Shown here one piece after another: positions 1-7,600 of a DNA stretch of 16,958 nt (positions within the stretch are counted from its first letter, which is position 1; the number at the start of each line of letters is the position of its first letter). A program made the position numbers and the translations under genes. The notes beneath the pieces were generated by a model that worked only from the letters and a program-made list of their open reading frames with translations, was not told where the DNA came from and made no database searches. Source of the stretch: Fibrobacterota bacterium (GTDB taxonomy: Bacteria; Fibrobacterota; Chitinivibrionia; Chitinivibrionales; JANQEN01); NCBI GenBank assembly GCA_030619215.1, contig JAUXBV010000006.1:1-16958 (forward strand), given 5' to 3'.

Positions 1-311
1 AACAAAACACCTGTTACCCATAAGAAAATACATAGAAATCGTTTATATCTATGGTTATGAACATAATCTTCAATAATTGTCCAGATACCATTCAATCCGT
101 GAGATATGGCAAAAAAGATAAATGTTATTTCAAGTAATTTAAACACCGGATTGGATAAGTGCCCCATAAGGTCATTATAGCTAATTCCTCCCGATGCAAT
201 AAAGCGATTGACAAAAAGATGAAAATGAAGCCACAGGGTAATTGCGAGGAAAACAGCGGATATTCGCTGATAGAGCCAGCTTAATGATTTTCCTCCAAGT
301 TTAGATAACAT
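1..311 (-). CDS. sdhD: Succinate dehydrogenase/fumarate reductase membrane anchor subunit SdhD (partial)
   Basis: Second membrane anchor of complex II; it helps bind heme b and quinone and tethers the SdhAB catalytic subunits to the inner membrane. The ATG is at 311 and the frame stays open for 103 codons to the left edge, so the C-terminus is missing. Near the start is W-L-Y-Q-R-I-S-A (residues 12-19), the usual SdhD entry into the first membrane helix. His71 in S-H-G-L-N-G (70-75), followed by the acidic pair E81-D82, fits the conserved heme-ligand helix of the family. Hydrophobic segments lie at about 16-36, 57-80 and from 91 onward. An AGGAA ribosome site lies 7 nt before the ATG. It starts 22 bp after the sdhC stop on the same strand, so the two are one operon, with sdhA and sdhB expected off the left edge. 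Whether the complex works as dehydrogenase or fumarate reductase cannot be told from the anchors. Confidence 0.88.
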   Translation of the reverse strand, partial: MLSKLGGKSLSWLYQRISAVFLAITLWLHFHLFVNRFIASGGISYNDLMGHLSNPVFKLLEITFIFFAISHGLNGIWTIIEDYVHNHRYKRFLCIFLWVTGVL

Positions 312-333
312 TTCGTTTTCCTGTTTACAATAT

Positions 334-708
334 TCAGAATAGTATAATACCGGTAAATTGTTCAAAAATTGGTATGAACATTATGAGAAAAAGAATAATT
401 ACAAAGACAATGACCGTATAGGCAATATCCTTCTGATCCTCGATCCATAACCCAACATCAAAAAAGAGAATGCGAATTCCGTTTAGTGTATGAAAGAGTA
501 CTGCAAGCAGAAGGAGCATCTCAAGTATCAGTACATAAGGCGAATGCATTAAACTCATGACGGAATCGAATTTTTCTTCGCCAAGTGTTAACAGGAGCAT
601 GATCATAGCATTGATAACAATATAAGAGAGAAGAGTTACACCGGTTATCATATGCAGATACCTGAATATCATGCCTGTTCCCTTATGGTAACCTTTGGTG
701 ATTTTCAC
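334..708 (-). CDS. sdhC: Succinate dehydrogenase cytochrome b556 subunit SdhC
   Basis: First membrane anchor of complex II, 124 aa, the normal length for a separate SdhC. It has three hydrophobic helices at about 20-42, 58-82 and 96-115. The family signature R-Y-L-H (16-19) opens helix 1, and H73 in F-H-T-L-N-G-I-R (72-79), followed by D84, is the probable axial heme b ligand. The start is a GTG at 708 with AAAGG about 9 nt upstream; the next residues K-I-T-K-G-Y-H-K-G fit a cytoplasmic N-terminus. It is the first visible gene of the sdh operon and sits just downstream of a terminator at 761-798, so it probably has its own promoter in 709-760; a TATAAA (minus strand, 724-729) is a possible -10, but I see no good -35. 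Separate C and D subunits differ from the fused anchor usual in Bacteroidota. Confidence 0.92.
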   Translation of the reverse strand: MKITKGYHKGTGMIFRYLHMITGVTLLSYIVINAMIMLLLTLGEEKFDSVMSLMHSPYVLILEMLLLLAVLFHTLNGIRILFFDVGLWIEDQKDIAYTVIVFVIILFLIMFIPIFEQFTGIILF

Positions 709-760
709 TATACTTAACCTTTATTTATAATGAGCTATTCTTTTATCATTGATTAAATAT

Positions 761-798
761 AAAAAAAGCCCGGATGCTTAATACACCCGGACTTTTTT
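761..798 (-). terminator. Rho-independent terminator after the T9SS-domain remnant
   Basis: Read on the minus strand, AGTCCGGGTG, a 7-nt loop and CATCCGGGCT form a 10-bp stem with only G-U wobbles, followed by seven T. On the plus strand two pairs become mismatches, so it is best oriented for minus-strand transcripts leaving the T9SS-domain remnant that ends at 836. It separates that remnant from sdhC. Confidence 0.85.
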
Positions 799-822
799 AT
801 CCACACTTTTTGAAAGGGGAGA

Positions 823-833
823 GGGGGGGGGGG
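823..833. repeat. Poly-G homopolymer, 11 bases
   Basis: An uninterrupted run of 11 G on the plus strand, preceded by GGGGAGA, in an otherwise AT-rich region. It lies immediately downstream of the stop codon of the orphan sorting domain and before the terminator. Runs of this length are prone to polymerase slippage and to sequencing or assembly length errors. Confidence 0.9.
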
Positions 834-835
834 AA

Positions 836-1138
836 TCATTTCACATATATGAAACTTTTATTATATAATGAATGTTTTGTTCTAACCTGTATTAGATATT
901 TTCCTGTTGAGACGTTGTTTTTATTAAGGTCTATAGTAATTACGCTTTTGTGGACATTACATTGTTGGGAAAATATTTTTCTTCCGTTTATACTGAAAAT
1001 AGCTATTTCCGATATAGGATCACTGCTGTTTGCGTTATAATTAACCGACAGGATATTGCGCGTAAGCCTTATCGTAAAGCTCTTATTCTGATTCAAACCG
1101 GTAACTGGGGTAACTGGGGACGGAGCTTCTTTATTGCC
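836..1138 (-). pseudogene. Orphan C-terminal T9SS (type A) sorting domain, remnant of a secreted protein
   Basis: The open frame reads from just after an in-frame TAA (1139-1141) to TGA at 836-838. The C-terminal ~85 residues look like a Por/T9SS type A sorting domain: L-S-V-N-Y (starting near 1051), then I-A-I-F-S-I-N-G-R-K-I, then I-D-L, then S-T-G-K-Y-L-I-Q-V, ending K-S-F-I-Y-V-K. In intact proteins this domain is the last module of a large exported protein and directs it across the outer membrane by the type IX system. Here there is no signal peptide and no passenger; the only start is a weak TTG at 1096 with no ribosome site. The preceding A-P-S-P-V-T-P-V-T-G resembles a linker, but its DNA also contains a GGGACGGAG word shared with the neighbouring mobile element. 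I read it as the surviving 3' end of a gene whose body was lost, possibly during insertion or recombination at that element. A genuine terminator still follows it. Confidence 0.75.
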
Positions 1139-1146
1139 TTATACTC

Positions 1147-1172
1147 TAGGGACGGAGGAAGTTTATAAGTTT
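1147..1172 (+). repeat. Left terminal inverted repeat of the RAYT-derived element
   Basis: It begins TA then GGGACGGAGGAAGTTTAT, followed by AAGTTT. It pairs with the right copy at 1502-1527; the first 20 bases are identical and one of the next six differs. The same GGGACGGAG word recurs once more in direct orientation at 1117-1125. Confidence 0.88.
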
Positions 1173-1483
1173 TGTTTGTACTCTTTTGCTAACGGTTCTC
1201 CTTATTTGATTAATTCCGAAACTGATTGAGGACGGATTTTTAAATATTGAGCTATATAAAAACACCAAGCGGATAGTTGTTAATTCTAAAAACCAAGTTG
1301 TAATGATTTGTCATCAGGCTCCATGCGTAAAAAAAATATCCTGTCTGTAAAATCCTTCTTTTAAGAATATTCAGAAAATTAAATTCGATCAGAGTCATCA
1401 GAAAAGATAAGTCTTTCTTCGATGCCTCTGGACATAATATGATGAACGGTGTCAGGCACGGTAATTCTTGTTTTTCCCGGCAT
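1163..1483 (-). pseudogene. Degenerate REP-associated tyrosine transposase (Y1_Tnp, IS200-like)
   Basis: The ATG at 1483 opens a frame beginning M-P-G-K-T-R-I, with H-H-I-M-S-R-G-I-E-E-R and I-F-S-D-D following; this is the characteristic N-terminus of RAYT proteins. It hits TAA at 1379-1381. A shift of one frame, from about 1386, resumes the family sequence with F-F-Y-A-W-S-L-M-T-N-H-Y-N-L-V. That corresponds to the HUH metal-binding strand (usually N-H-x-H-L), but the second His is Asn here. The frame stops at TAG 1252-1254. A third piece (about 1251 down to 1163) resembles the RAYT C-terminus, with S-V-S-E-L-I-K, an in-frame TAA, then G-E-P-L-A-K-E. The middle, including the helix with the catalytic Tyr, is deleted. 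Roughly 107 codons remain of the 200 or more usual in the family. It cannot encode an active enzyme. Confidence 0.83.
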
Positions 1484-1501
1484 GTGTATAATATATATTA
1501 T

Positions 1502-1527
1502 AAACTGATAAACTTCCTCCGTCCCTA
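1502..1527 (-). repeat. Right terminal inverted repeat of the RAYT-derived element
   Basis: Inverted copy of 1147-1172, ending CCGTCCC then TA on the plus strand. A 16-bp AT-only palindrome (1487-1502) lies between it and the transposase ATG and may have supplied the old promoter. Confidence 0.88.
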
Positions 1528-1577
1528 AATGACTAAATGAGTGCGCTCCTCGTCATCACAAAAAATATTTATTAAAG

Positions 1578-2111
1578 TTATCCCAAATAAACATCCTCAT
1601 AATCAGCACAATACTTCTTACGCATACACTTCCCGCACCATTCTCCTATCCAGACCTTATCAAACTGTTCCATGATCTGTTGTATCAGGTGTTGATCTCT
1701 TGTTATTATTCCATTTTCAAAATTTCTTTTATTGGGATTTTTGGCGCCCATGCCTGCACCGGTGAGGTTTGCGCTTCCGGCATAGGCAAATTCCCCATCG
1801 ACAATAACGGCTTTAAAGTGGGCGCGCGGGCAGAGAATGCGTTCTATACCTTCAATAAGGTTCGGGTAGCGGTCAAAGTCTTCACGGAATGCGGGACCGG
1901 GCTCTTTTGAATGGATCAGCCTGATTTGCACACCATTATCAACAAGACCAGAGAGAACTGAAAGAAACGGTATCCACTTTCGCCCTTTGGGAACATGTAA
2001 ATCTTTTATATCGGCAGTGGCGATCCACAGGAAATTTTTAGCATCCGGAACCTGTTCCTCCAATACCAGTTTGTAAATCTGCTCATTGGTTATGTATTCA
2101 GTTTTTCCCAT
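1578..2111 (-). CDS. Single-HKD phospholipase D-like protein with a Cys-rich C-terminus
   Basis: 177 aa, soluble, no signal peptide. It carries one HKD motif: H98-x-K100-x4-D105, then G-S-A-N-L-T (112-117), then N130-F-E-N-G. This is the phospholipase D/nuclease superfamily catalytic pattern; one-motif members normally act as homodimers on phosphodiester bonds of lipids or nucleic acids. The N-terminal part (about 10-95) forms the alpha/beta half of the fold. The tail has C159-x2-C162-x5-C168 with C94 just before the HKD histidine, which could bind metal, though that is inference. The ATG at 2111 lies inside the end of the upstream EamA gene, giving a 14-bp overlap and no clear ribosome site of its own, so translation is probably coupled. 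Substrate unknown; it may be a DNA-processing or lipid enzyme. Confidence 0.8.
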   Translation of the reverse strand: MGKTEYITNEQIYKLVLEEQVPDAKNFLWIATADIKDLHVPKGRKWIPFLSVLSGLVDNGVQIRLIHSKEPGPAFREDFDRYPNLIEGIERILCPRAHFKAVIVDGEFAYAGSANLTGAGMGAKNPNKRNFENGIITRDQHLIQQIMEQFDKVWIGEWCGKCMRKKYCADYEDVYLG

Positions 2112-2973
2112 TAATGATAGCCGGTTTTTTTCTGATTAACCATTCGTTTATAAATAGTGCCGCCACAATGATTACCCCACCGATAAGCAACCTTGGTATG
2201 TTGCCTTTTTCATGAAAGAAGAGAATTGAGCAGGCAATAGCCAGGGGTACTTTCATATTATTAAATATAGCAAGCGCACCTATGTCTGTTTTTTTTGCAC
2301 CGTAATTCCATAAAAAGAAACAAAGGCCTGAGGCGACAGCTCCCAGGTATATTAATGTAAATATCTGTTTTGTGCTTACCTGGAGAGTTGACCATTCTGT
2401 TGTAGATAAAGCTGCAATGAAAGTAATAAGGAAGGCTCCAATATAGAGAAGACCGAAGACGTTTGCATCTTTTATATCGTTATATTTACTCATTATTTTT
2501 TTATACCATACCTGGCCCAGAGCAAAGCAGACGTTAGAAATCTGAATGATAAAAAATCCGGTTCTTATATCGCTTTGATGTATCTGTCTGTTAACAATTA
2601 TCGCAGTGCCTATTATTGCCAGTATTGTTACAACTAAAAAGAAAAGATGAAAGCGCTTTTCTAAAATATCATTAATCAGAGTTACAAACAGGGGGGTGAA
2701 AATAGTAAAGATTGCTACCTGATAGGCTTTGAGGAATTGATATGAATAGATGTAGGTAATGTACATAAGCCCGTATTGCAGCATCCCAAGCACAACGAGT
2801 TGTGCTGCTAATTTTCGGTCTATGCCTTTTATACGCAGGAATGGCATAAATACTACGAGAGAGATAGACATGCGTATCCATGCAACAAAATTGGAATCAA
2901 GGCCTGTCAGGTTACCCTTAATAAGCCCGAAAGAGAATGCCCATATAAGCGATACAATTAAAAGGTAGGTCAC
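2098..2973 (-). CDS. EamA-family (DMT superfamily) transporter
   Basis: 291 aa with about ten hydrophobic helices in two repeated halves, the standard architecture of two EamA domains (roughly 1-128 and 140-280). Typical features are the first-helix L-I-W-A-F-S-F (8-14), P-L-F at the end of the first half, and G-A-V-A-S-G-L (about 212-218) in the second half. Members export or import small metabolites such as amino acids; the substrate here cannot be read from sequence. The start is a GTG at 2973 with GAGG 7 nt upstream on the minus strand. It is followed by, and overlaps, the phospholipase D-like gene. The C-terminus is short and basic (I-R-K-K-P). The region between it and the divergent lipoprotein gene (2974-3152) presumably holds both promoters. 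Confidence 0.88.
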   Translation of the reverse strand: MTYLLIVSLIWAFSFGLIKGNLTGLDSNFVAWIRMSISLVVFMPFLRIKGIDRKLAAQLVVLGMLQYGLMYITYIYSYQFLKAYQVAIFTIFTPLFVTLINDILEKRFHLFFLVVTILAIIGTAIIVNRQIHQSDIRTGFFIIQISNVCFALGQVWYKKIMSKYNDIKDANVFGLLYIGAFLITFIAALSTTEWSTLQVSTKQIFTLIYLGAVASGLCFFLWNYGAKKTDIGALAIFNNMKVPLAIACSILFFHEKGNIPRLLIGGVIIVAALFINEWLIRKKPAIINGKN

Positions 2974-3001
2974 ATTTTTTCCTCAGATTAAACCGTTTTT
3001 G

Positions 3002-3031
3002 ATTATATAATTGATAAAATAGTTTTATCTA
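3002..3031 (-). promoter_or_regulatory. Possible promoter of the EamA-PLD pair
   Basis: On the minus strand TAGATA (3026-3031) is followed after 18 bp by TATAAT (3002-3007), about 29 bp before the GTG. The -10 is perfect and the -35 weak. An inverted repeat, GATAAAA-TAG-TTTTATC (3013-3029), lies in the spacer and could be an operator. Position and AT-richness make chance matches easy. Confidence 0.35.
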
Positions 3032-3152
3032 ACCCATACTATAAAGAATTGCTGTTTTGATTGTTGCCTTTGAGATTTTTATATATATATTTTCTTTTAC
3101 ATCTAACTATTAAATACAATATTTATTAACATTTATAATAAGGTAGAAAAGT

Positions 3153-3548
3153 ATGAAGAAGACGTTGGTATTAACATTATTATTTGCTGTGGTATGTATT
3201 GGTATCTATTCGTGTGCCTCTCAATATCCCATGCTTTATAAGAAGGCTTATGTAGAAACACTTGAGTTGAAGGAGTATTGCCAAAAGAAAGAAATGAAGT
3301 CGATAACAACAATCAGGGCAGATTCTTTATACGTTGTTGCCACAAAGTTGATGAAAGATGGAAAGGATAAAGAAGCATACTATGTAATGGAGCTCGTTGT
3401 AATTCACTACCGCCTTGCACTTTCCTATAATGAGCTTGATAAGAGCAAGAAAAAAAACAAAGTGCTGGAGATGTCGTTAATAAAAGCACAGGATAAACTG
3501 GATACCTATAAGAAAGTATTAACAGAAATTGAATCCATGAAACCGTAA
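3153..3548 (+). CDS. Small outer-membrane-type lipoprotein, helical, partner of the OmpA-family gene
   Basis: 131 aa. A lipoprotein signal peptide (residues 1-20) ends in the lipobox I-Y-S-C with Cys21 as the acylated residue; the +2 residue is Ala, so outer-membrane sorting is plausible. The mature part is charged and almost entirely helical, with Lys/Glu-rich segments at about 30-60 and 95-128, probably a coiled coil or helical hairpin. I do not recognise a named family; it resembles the short helical lipoproteins (DUF4398-like) often found next to OmpA-family genes. The start has AAGG 9 nt upstream. It ends 16 bp before the OmpA gene on the same strand, so the two are likely one transcript and may work together at the outer membrane or peptidoglycan. 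Confidence 0.75.
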   Translation: MKKTLVLTLLFAVVCIGIYSCASQYPMLYKKAYVETLELKEYCQKKEMKSITTIRADSLYVVATKLMKDGKDKEAYYVMELVVIHYRLALSYNELDKSKKKNKVLEMSLIKAQDKLDTYKKVLTEIESMKP

Positions 3549-3564
3549 ATGAAATGGGTGAAAA

Positions 3565-4542
3565 ATGAGAAACAGTAATTCAATAAATATTAGAGTTGTG
3601 CTGCTTTTGCTTGTTGTGGCCGGTTATAACTTTACCAATGCACAATCTCCCTGGGATCCTGCTACTGAGACTGGTAAGGCAAAGGTAAAAAAACTCTGTA
3701 TGGAGAAGAAAAAACTTGAGACAATTGACGACCTTAACTCATGTTTAGAAAAATTATACAAAGAATATGAAAATGAGGTGAGTATAAATGCAATAGACCT
3801 TTATACCAAAGCACTGGGAAAAATCGAAGTTTCCCGCGCTATTATTGCAAAGAAGCCCGACAGTGAAGAGGCTCGCGAAGCATTCCTGTCATGCTCGCTT
3901 TTTACCGAAGCCGCGGCCCTTCAGATATTGTCACGGTACAACGAATCCCAGGCATTCGCTCTTCAGATAGAGATTAATAAGGTTTTGAATGAGCTTAATA
4001 AGATACAGGAGAATATCAGCACCATTGAGCGCAGCAAAGCTTCCATGCTCAGGGTGGATCTGGATGCTGAAAAGTTAAAGGCGCAGAAACTGGAAGAGGA
4101 AGCCAGGAGAATGGCAGGGGAGGCTAACCGGAAATTTCAGGAATTGCAGAGCTCCCTGATTCAGGTAAAAAACGATGCCAGGGGTACCATAATTTCAATG
4201 TCGGATATACTTTTTAAAGTTAACAAAGCGGATTTAACAGCAGACCTTAAGACCAGCCTAGCCAAAATAGCAGGTATCCTGCTGGTCTTTAAAACATCCA
4301 ATATTATTGTGGAAGGCCATACCGATAATCAGGGCTCTGCAGAATACAATCAGAAGCTTTCGGAAAGACGCGCGGAAAATGTCATGAACTTTCTTATTGA
4401 GCAAGGCATTGACAAAACCAGACTTACCTTTGTTGGATATGGATTAACCAAACCGATTGCGGACAACAGTACTAAAGAGGGAAGGCAGAAGAACCGCCGG
4501 GTTGACCTGATTGTTCAGGAGAAAAAAAAGAAGAAGCAGTAG
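3565..4542 (+). CDS. OmpA-family peptidoglycan-binding protein with coiled-coil stalk
   Basis: 325 aa. A signal peptide covers about 1-26 (hydrophobic 10-20, cleavage near T-N-A or A-Q). Residues 30-135 are helical with several Cys (45, 60, 110). Residues 135-205 are a heptad-like coiled coil rich in Glu, Lys and Ala. The C-terminal OmpA domain (about 213-318) has D-I-L-F (214-217), the peptidoglycan-contacting G-H-T-D-N-Q-G-S (251-258) with D254, L-S-E-R-R-A (265-270), and closing N-R-R-V-D-L (310-315). This domain binds the diaminopimelate of peptidoglycan in the periplasm. No beta barrel is present, so it is a periplasmic anchor rather than a porin. It follows the lipoprotein gene by 16 bp and precedes purL by about 69 bp with no terminator visible between. 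Confidence 0.88.
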   Translation: MRNSNSINIRVVLLLLVVAGYNFTNAQSPWDPATETGKAKVKKLCMEKKKLETIDDLNSCLEKLYKEYENEVSINAIDLYTKALGKIEVSRAIIAKKPDSEEAREAFLSCSLFTEAAALQILSRYNESQAFALQIEINKVLNELNKIQENISTIERSKASMLRVDLDAEKLKAQKLEEEARRMAGEANRKFQELQSSLIQVKNDARGTIISMSDILFKVNKADLTADLKTSLAKIAGILLVFKTSNIIVEGHTDNQGSAEYNQKLSERRAENVMNFLIEQGIDKTRLTFVGYGLTKPIADNSTKEGRQKNRRVDLIVQEKKKKKQ

Positions 4543-4611
4543 ATATATACATTATTAAATATTATTGAATTAATCATATTATGGGACTATTTATCATGAT
4601 GGAGTTGAATG

Positions 4612-7600
4612 ATGAGTAATGTGAGAAGAATATTTGTGGAGAAGAAAAAAGGTTTTGACGTCGCGGCACAGCACCTGTTCGTCGATTGTAAAGATTATCT
4701 TGGCATAAGGAATCTTGAAGGGGTGAGGATTCTTGTAAGGTACGATATAGAGGGTGTTTCAGATGAAGATTATCAGGCCGCCCGCACGACAATATTCTCT
4801 GAGCCGCCTGTTGATATAGTCCATGATGAGAATATTGAGATAGCAAAAGATGAATGTATGTTTGCAATAGAATACCTTCCGGGCCAGTATGATCAGCGGG
4901 CCGATTCCGCAGCACAGTGTATTCAGATCATGACACACGGCCAGGCCCCGGACGTAAAAGCTGCACAGGCAATTATTCTTAAAGGTAAACTGGGTGAGGA
5001 TGATGTCAATACGGTAAAAAAGTATTTGATAAATCCGGTTGATTCGCATGAGGCAATGCTTGAAAAGCCTGAAACACTGAAGGAAGAGATAACAGTACCC
5101 GAGGAGGTGGAGACCCTTGCCGGTCTTACCACTATGTCAAATGATGAACTTGAAAAACTTCGCAATGAGCTCGGCCTTGCCATGAGCCAGGCTGATTTGC
5201 AGTTTATACGGAAATACTTTTCAGAAGAAGAGAAGCGGGACCCCACAATAACCGAGGTAAGAGTGCTTGATACCTACTGGTCTGACCACTGCAGGCACAC
5301 TACCTTCCTTACCCGGATTAAAGAGGTGAAAATAGCAGACAGTCCTTTGACTGTTCCAATTAAAAAGAGCTTCGAGGATTACCAAAAAGCACGTCAGTTT
5401 GTATATGAAGATAAAGATAAACCAATGTGCCTGATGGATATTGCGAATATGCGTATGAAGGAGATGCGCAAGAAGGGTGAATTGGATGATCTTGTGCTGT
5501 CCGATGAAATTAATGCATGCACCATAGTTGTGGAAGCTGAGCTTGATAATGGAAAGAAAGAAGACTGGCTTGTGTTATTCAAAAATGAAACCCATAATCA
5601 TCCTACGGAAATTGAGCCCTTCGGAGGAGCCGCGACCTGTCTTGGCGGTGCGATCAGGGACCCGCTCTCGGGACGCTCATACGTATACCATGCAATGCGT
5701 GTAACCGGCTGCGGGGATCCGCGTAAGACCCTGGAGGAAACACTTCCCGGTAAACTGCCGCAAAGGAAAATTAGTGTGGAGGCTGCACACGGATACAGCT
5801 CATACGGTAACCAGATAGGGCTGGCCACCGGTATTGTATCCGAAATATATAACGAAGGATACATCGCTAAACGAATGGAAATCGGAGCGGTTATCGGTGC
5901 AGCACCCAAGAAAAATGTCATACGTGAAAAACCTGTTGCAGGGGATGTGGTGATTCTTGTGGGTGGCCGTACCGGAAGGGACGGGTGCGGCGGAGCGACC
6001 GGCTCGTCAAAGGCACATACGGAAGAGTCTATTATAACCTGCGGAGCCGAGGTACAAAAGGGAAACCCGCCGACCGAGCGAAAAATCCAGCGCCTGTTCA
6101 GAAATCCCGAGGTAAGCAGAATGATAAAGAAATGCAACGACTTCGGCGCAGGCGGCGTATCCATTTCAGTAGGAGAGCTAGCAGATGGATTGTTGATTAA
6201 CCTTGACGCGGTTCCTAAAAAATATGAAGGCCTTGACGGAACAGAGCTTGCCATATCGGAATCACAGGAGCGTATGTCCATAATGGTTGACAAAAACAAT
6301 GTTGACCGCTTTGTACAATTTGCCCGGGAGGAGAACCTCGAAGCTACTCCCGTTGCCACGGTAACCGATGGTAACAGAGTGAGAATGGTACTGCGCGGCA
6401 AGGATATCGTTAATATAAGCAGGGAATTTATTGACACGAACGGTGTTATCCAGGATACGGTTATCGAAGTTGTTGCCCCTGATGAATCGAAAAATCCATT
6501 GTCAAGCACCCTCCCGGAAGTAGAAGCCCAGAGCAACCTTGAGCTTGCCTGGCTTGCCAATCTTGCAGATTTGAATGTGTGCAGCCAGCGTGGCCTGGTC
6601 GAGCGCTTTGACAGTACTATCGGAGCTGCCAGCGTGCTGTTGCCTTTCGGCGGAAAGTACCAGATCACACCGGCAGAGTGTATGGTCGCAAAATTGCCGG
6701 TGATGGAGGGAGACACCGTTACCGGTACTATTATGAGCTACGGATTTGACCCGACTGTTTCAACATGGAGCCCTTTTCATGGTGCTGTATACTCTGTTGT
6801 CGAAGCTGTATCAAAGGTAGTGGCAGCTGGCGGGGACCATAAAAAAATACGCATGACTTTACAGGAGTATTTTGAGAAGCTGTTGGATAAGCCAAAGCGC
6901 TGGGGAAAACCGTTCAGCGCTCTTTTAGGCGCGTTCCATGCACAGGAGGGATTCGGTATCCCTGCTGTTGGCGGTAAGGACAGTATGTCCGGTACCTTTG
7001 AAAATATTCATGTGCCGCCGACACTTGTAACATTCGCCGTATGCCCGACAAATGTAAATACAACCATTTCACCGGAATTTAAAAAGAGTGGAAGCACGGT
7101 CGTGTACATTCCCTGTAAACGGGGAAAAGACGAAATGCCTGATTTTGAATGGCTTAACAAACAGTATGAGCAGGTTACAAAACTGATAAAGGAAAAGAAG
7201 ATTATTTCAGCTCATACTGTCAGAACCGGCGGCATTGCTGCCACTGTTACCAAAATGGCCATCGGAAATAAAATAGGTGTGGAATTTACAACTTCACTTG
7301 ATAGAAATTACCTCTTCGGCTCGCATATCGGCTCGCTGGTGTGTGAAGTTGACAGTCAGTTCGACCCTGATAAGCTTTTTACCTCTGGCGAAAAATATAA
7401 AGTTCTTGGTAAGACGATTGATGAACCGTCAATTACTATTAACGGCACGGCCATTTCCCTTGATAAAGCCCTTAAAACATGGGAGGCAACACTCGAGCCG
7501 ATCTTTCCGACGAAAGCAGAAATGCCTTCCGGTACTCCGACTGCTGTTTCTGATGACAGGAGAAGCGCAAGTAAACCGAAAGTCAAAATAGCAAAACCGC

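Larger units (their letters stand above)
1147..1527. mobile_element. 381-bp inverted-repeat element, deletion derivative of a RAYT/IS200-like transposon
   Basis: The ends are inverted copies of one another over 26 bp with one mismatch (1147-1172 and 1502-1527). The outermost dinucleotide on both sides is TA, which could be a target duplication or part of the repeat. Inside, on the minus strand, are recognisable pieces of a REP-associated tyrosine transposase. Intact ends with a broken core make it resemble a non-autonomous, MITE-like unit that could once be mobilised in trans. It sits between the orphan T9SS domain and the phospholipase-like gene, with about 50 bp of featureless AT-rich DNA (1528-1577) on the right. 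Confidence 0.8.

Noticed and set aside
774..1040. 88-codon plus-strand frame across the terminator and T9SS remnant
   Set aside because: It starts inside the terminator, runs through the poly-G and opposite the better-supported sorting domain; no ribosome site.
1501..1580. CRISPR-like or phage attachment site
   Set aside because: The only repeats are the two ends of the transposon-derived unit; there is no spaced array, integrase or tRNA.
3134..3139. TATAAT just upstream of the lipoprotein gene
   Set aside because: Only 13 bp before the ATG and overlapping the ribosome-site region, too close to serve as a -10 for that start.
4247..4294. Inverted repeat AAGACCAGC / GCTGGTCTT with a nested small hairpin
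   Set aside because: Lies inside the OmpA-domain coding region, is only 9 bp per arm with a long loop, and has no T tract; likely chance.
4543..4611. Possible purine riboswitch or promoter before purL
   Set aside because: Only 69 AT-rich bases, no aptamer-like helices; a TTGAAT-17-TATTTA pair is too weak to call.
5598..6716. 372-codon open frame antisense to purL
   Set aside because: It is exactly opposite the AIRS domains of purL, is rich in Ser, Pro and Thr as antisense shadows are, and matches no family.
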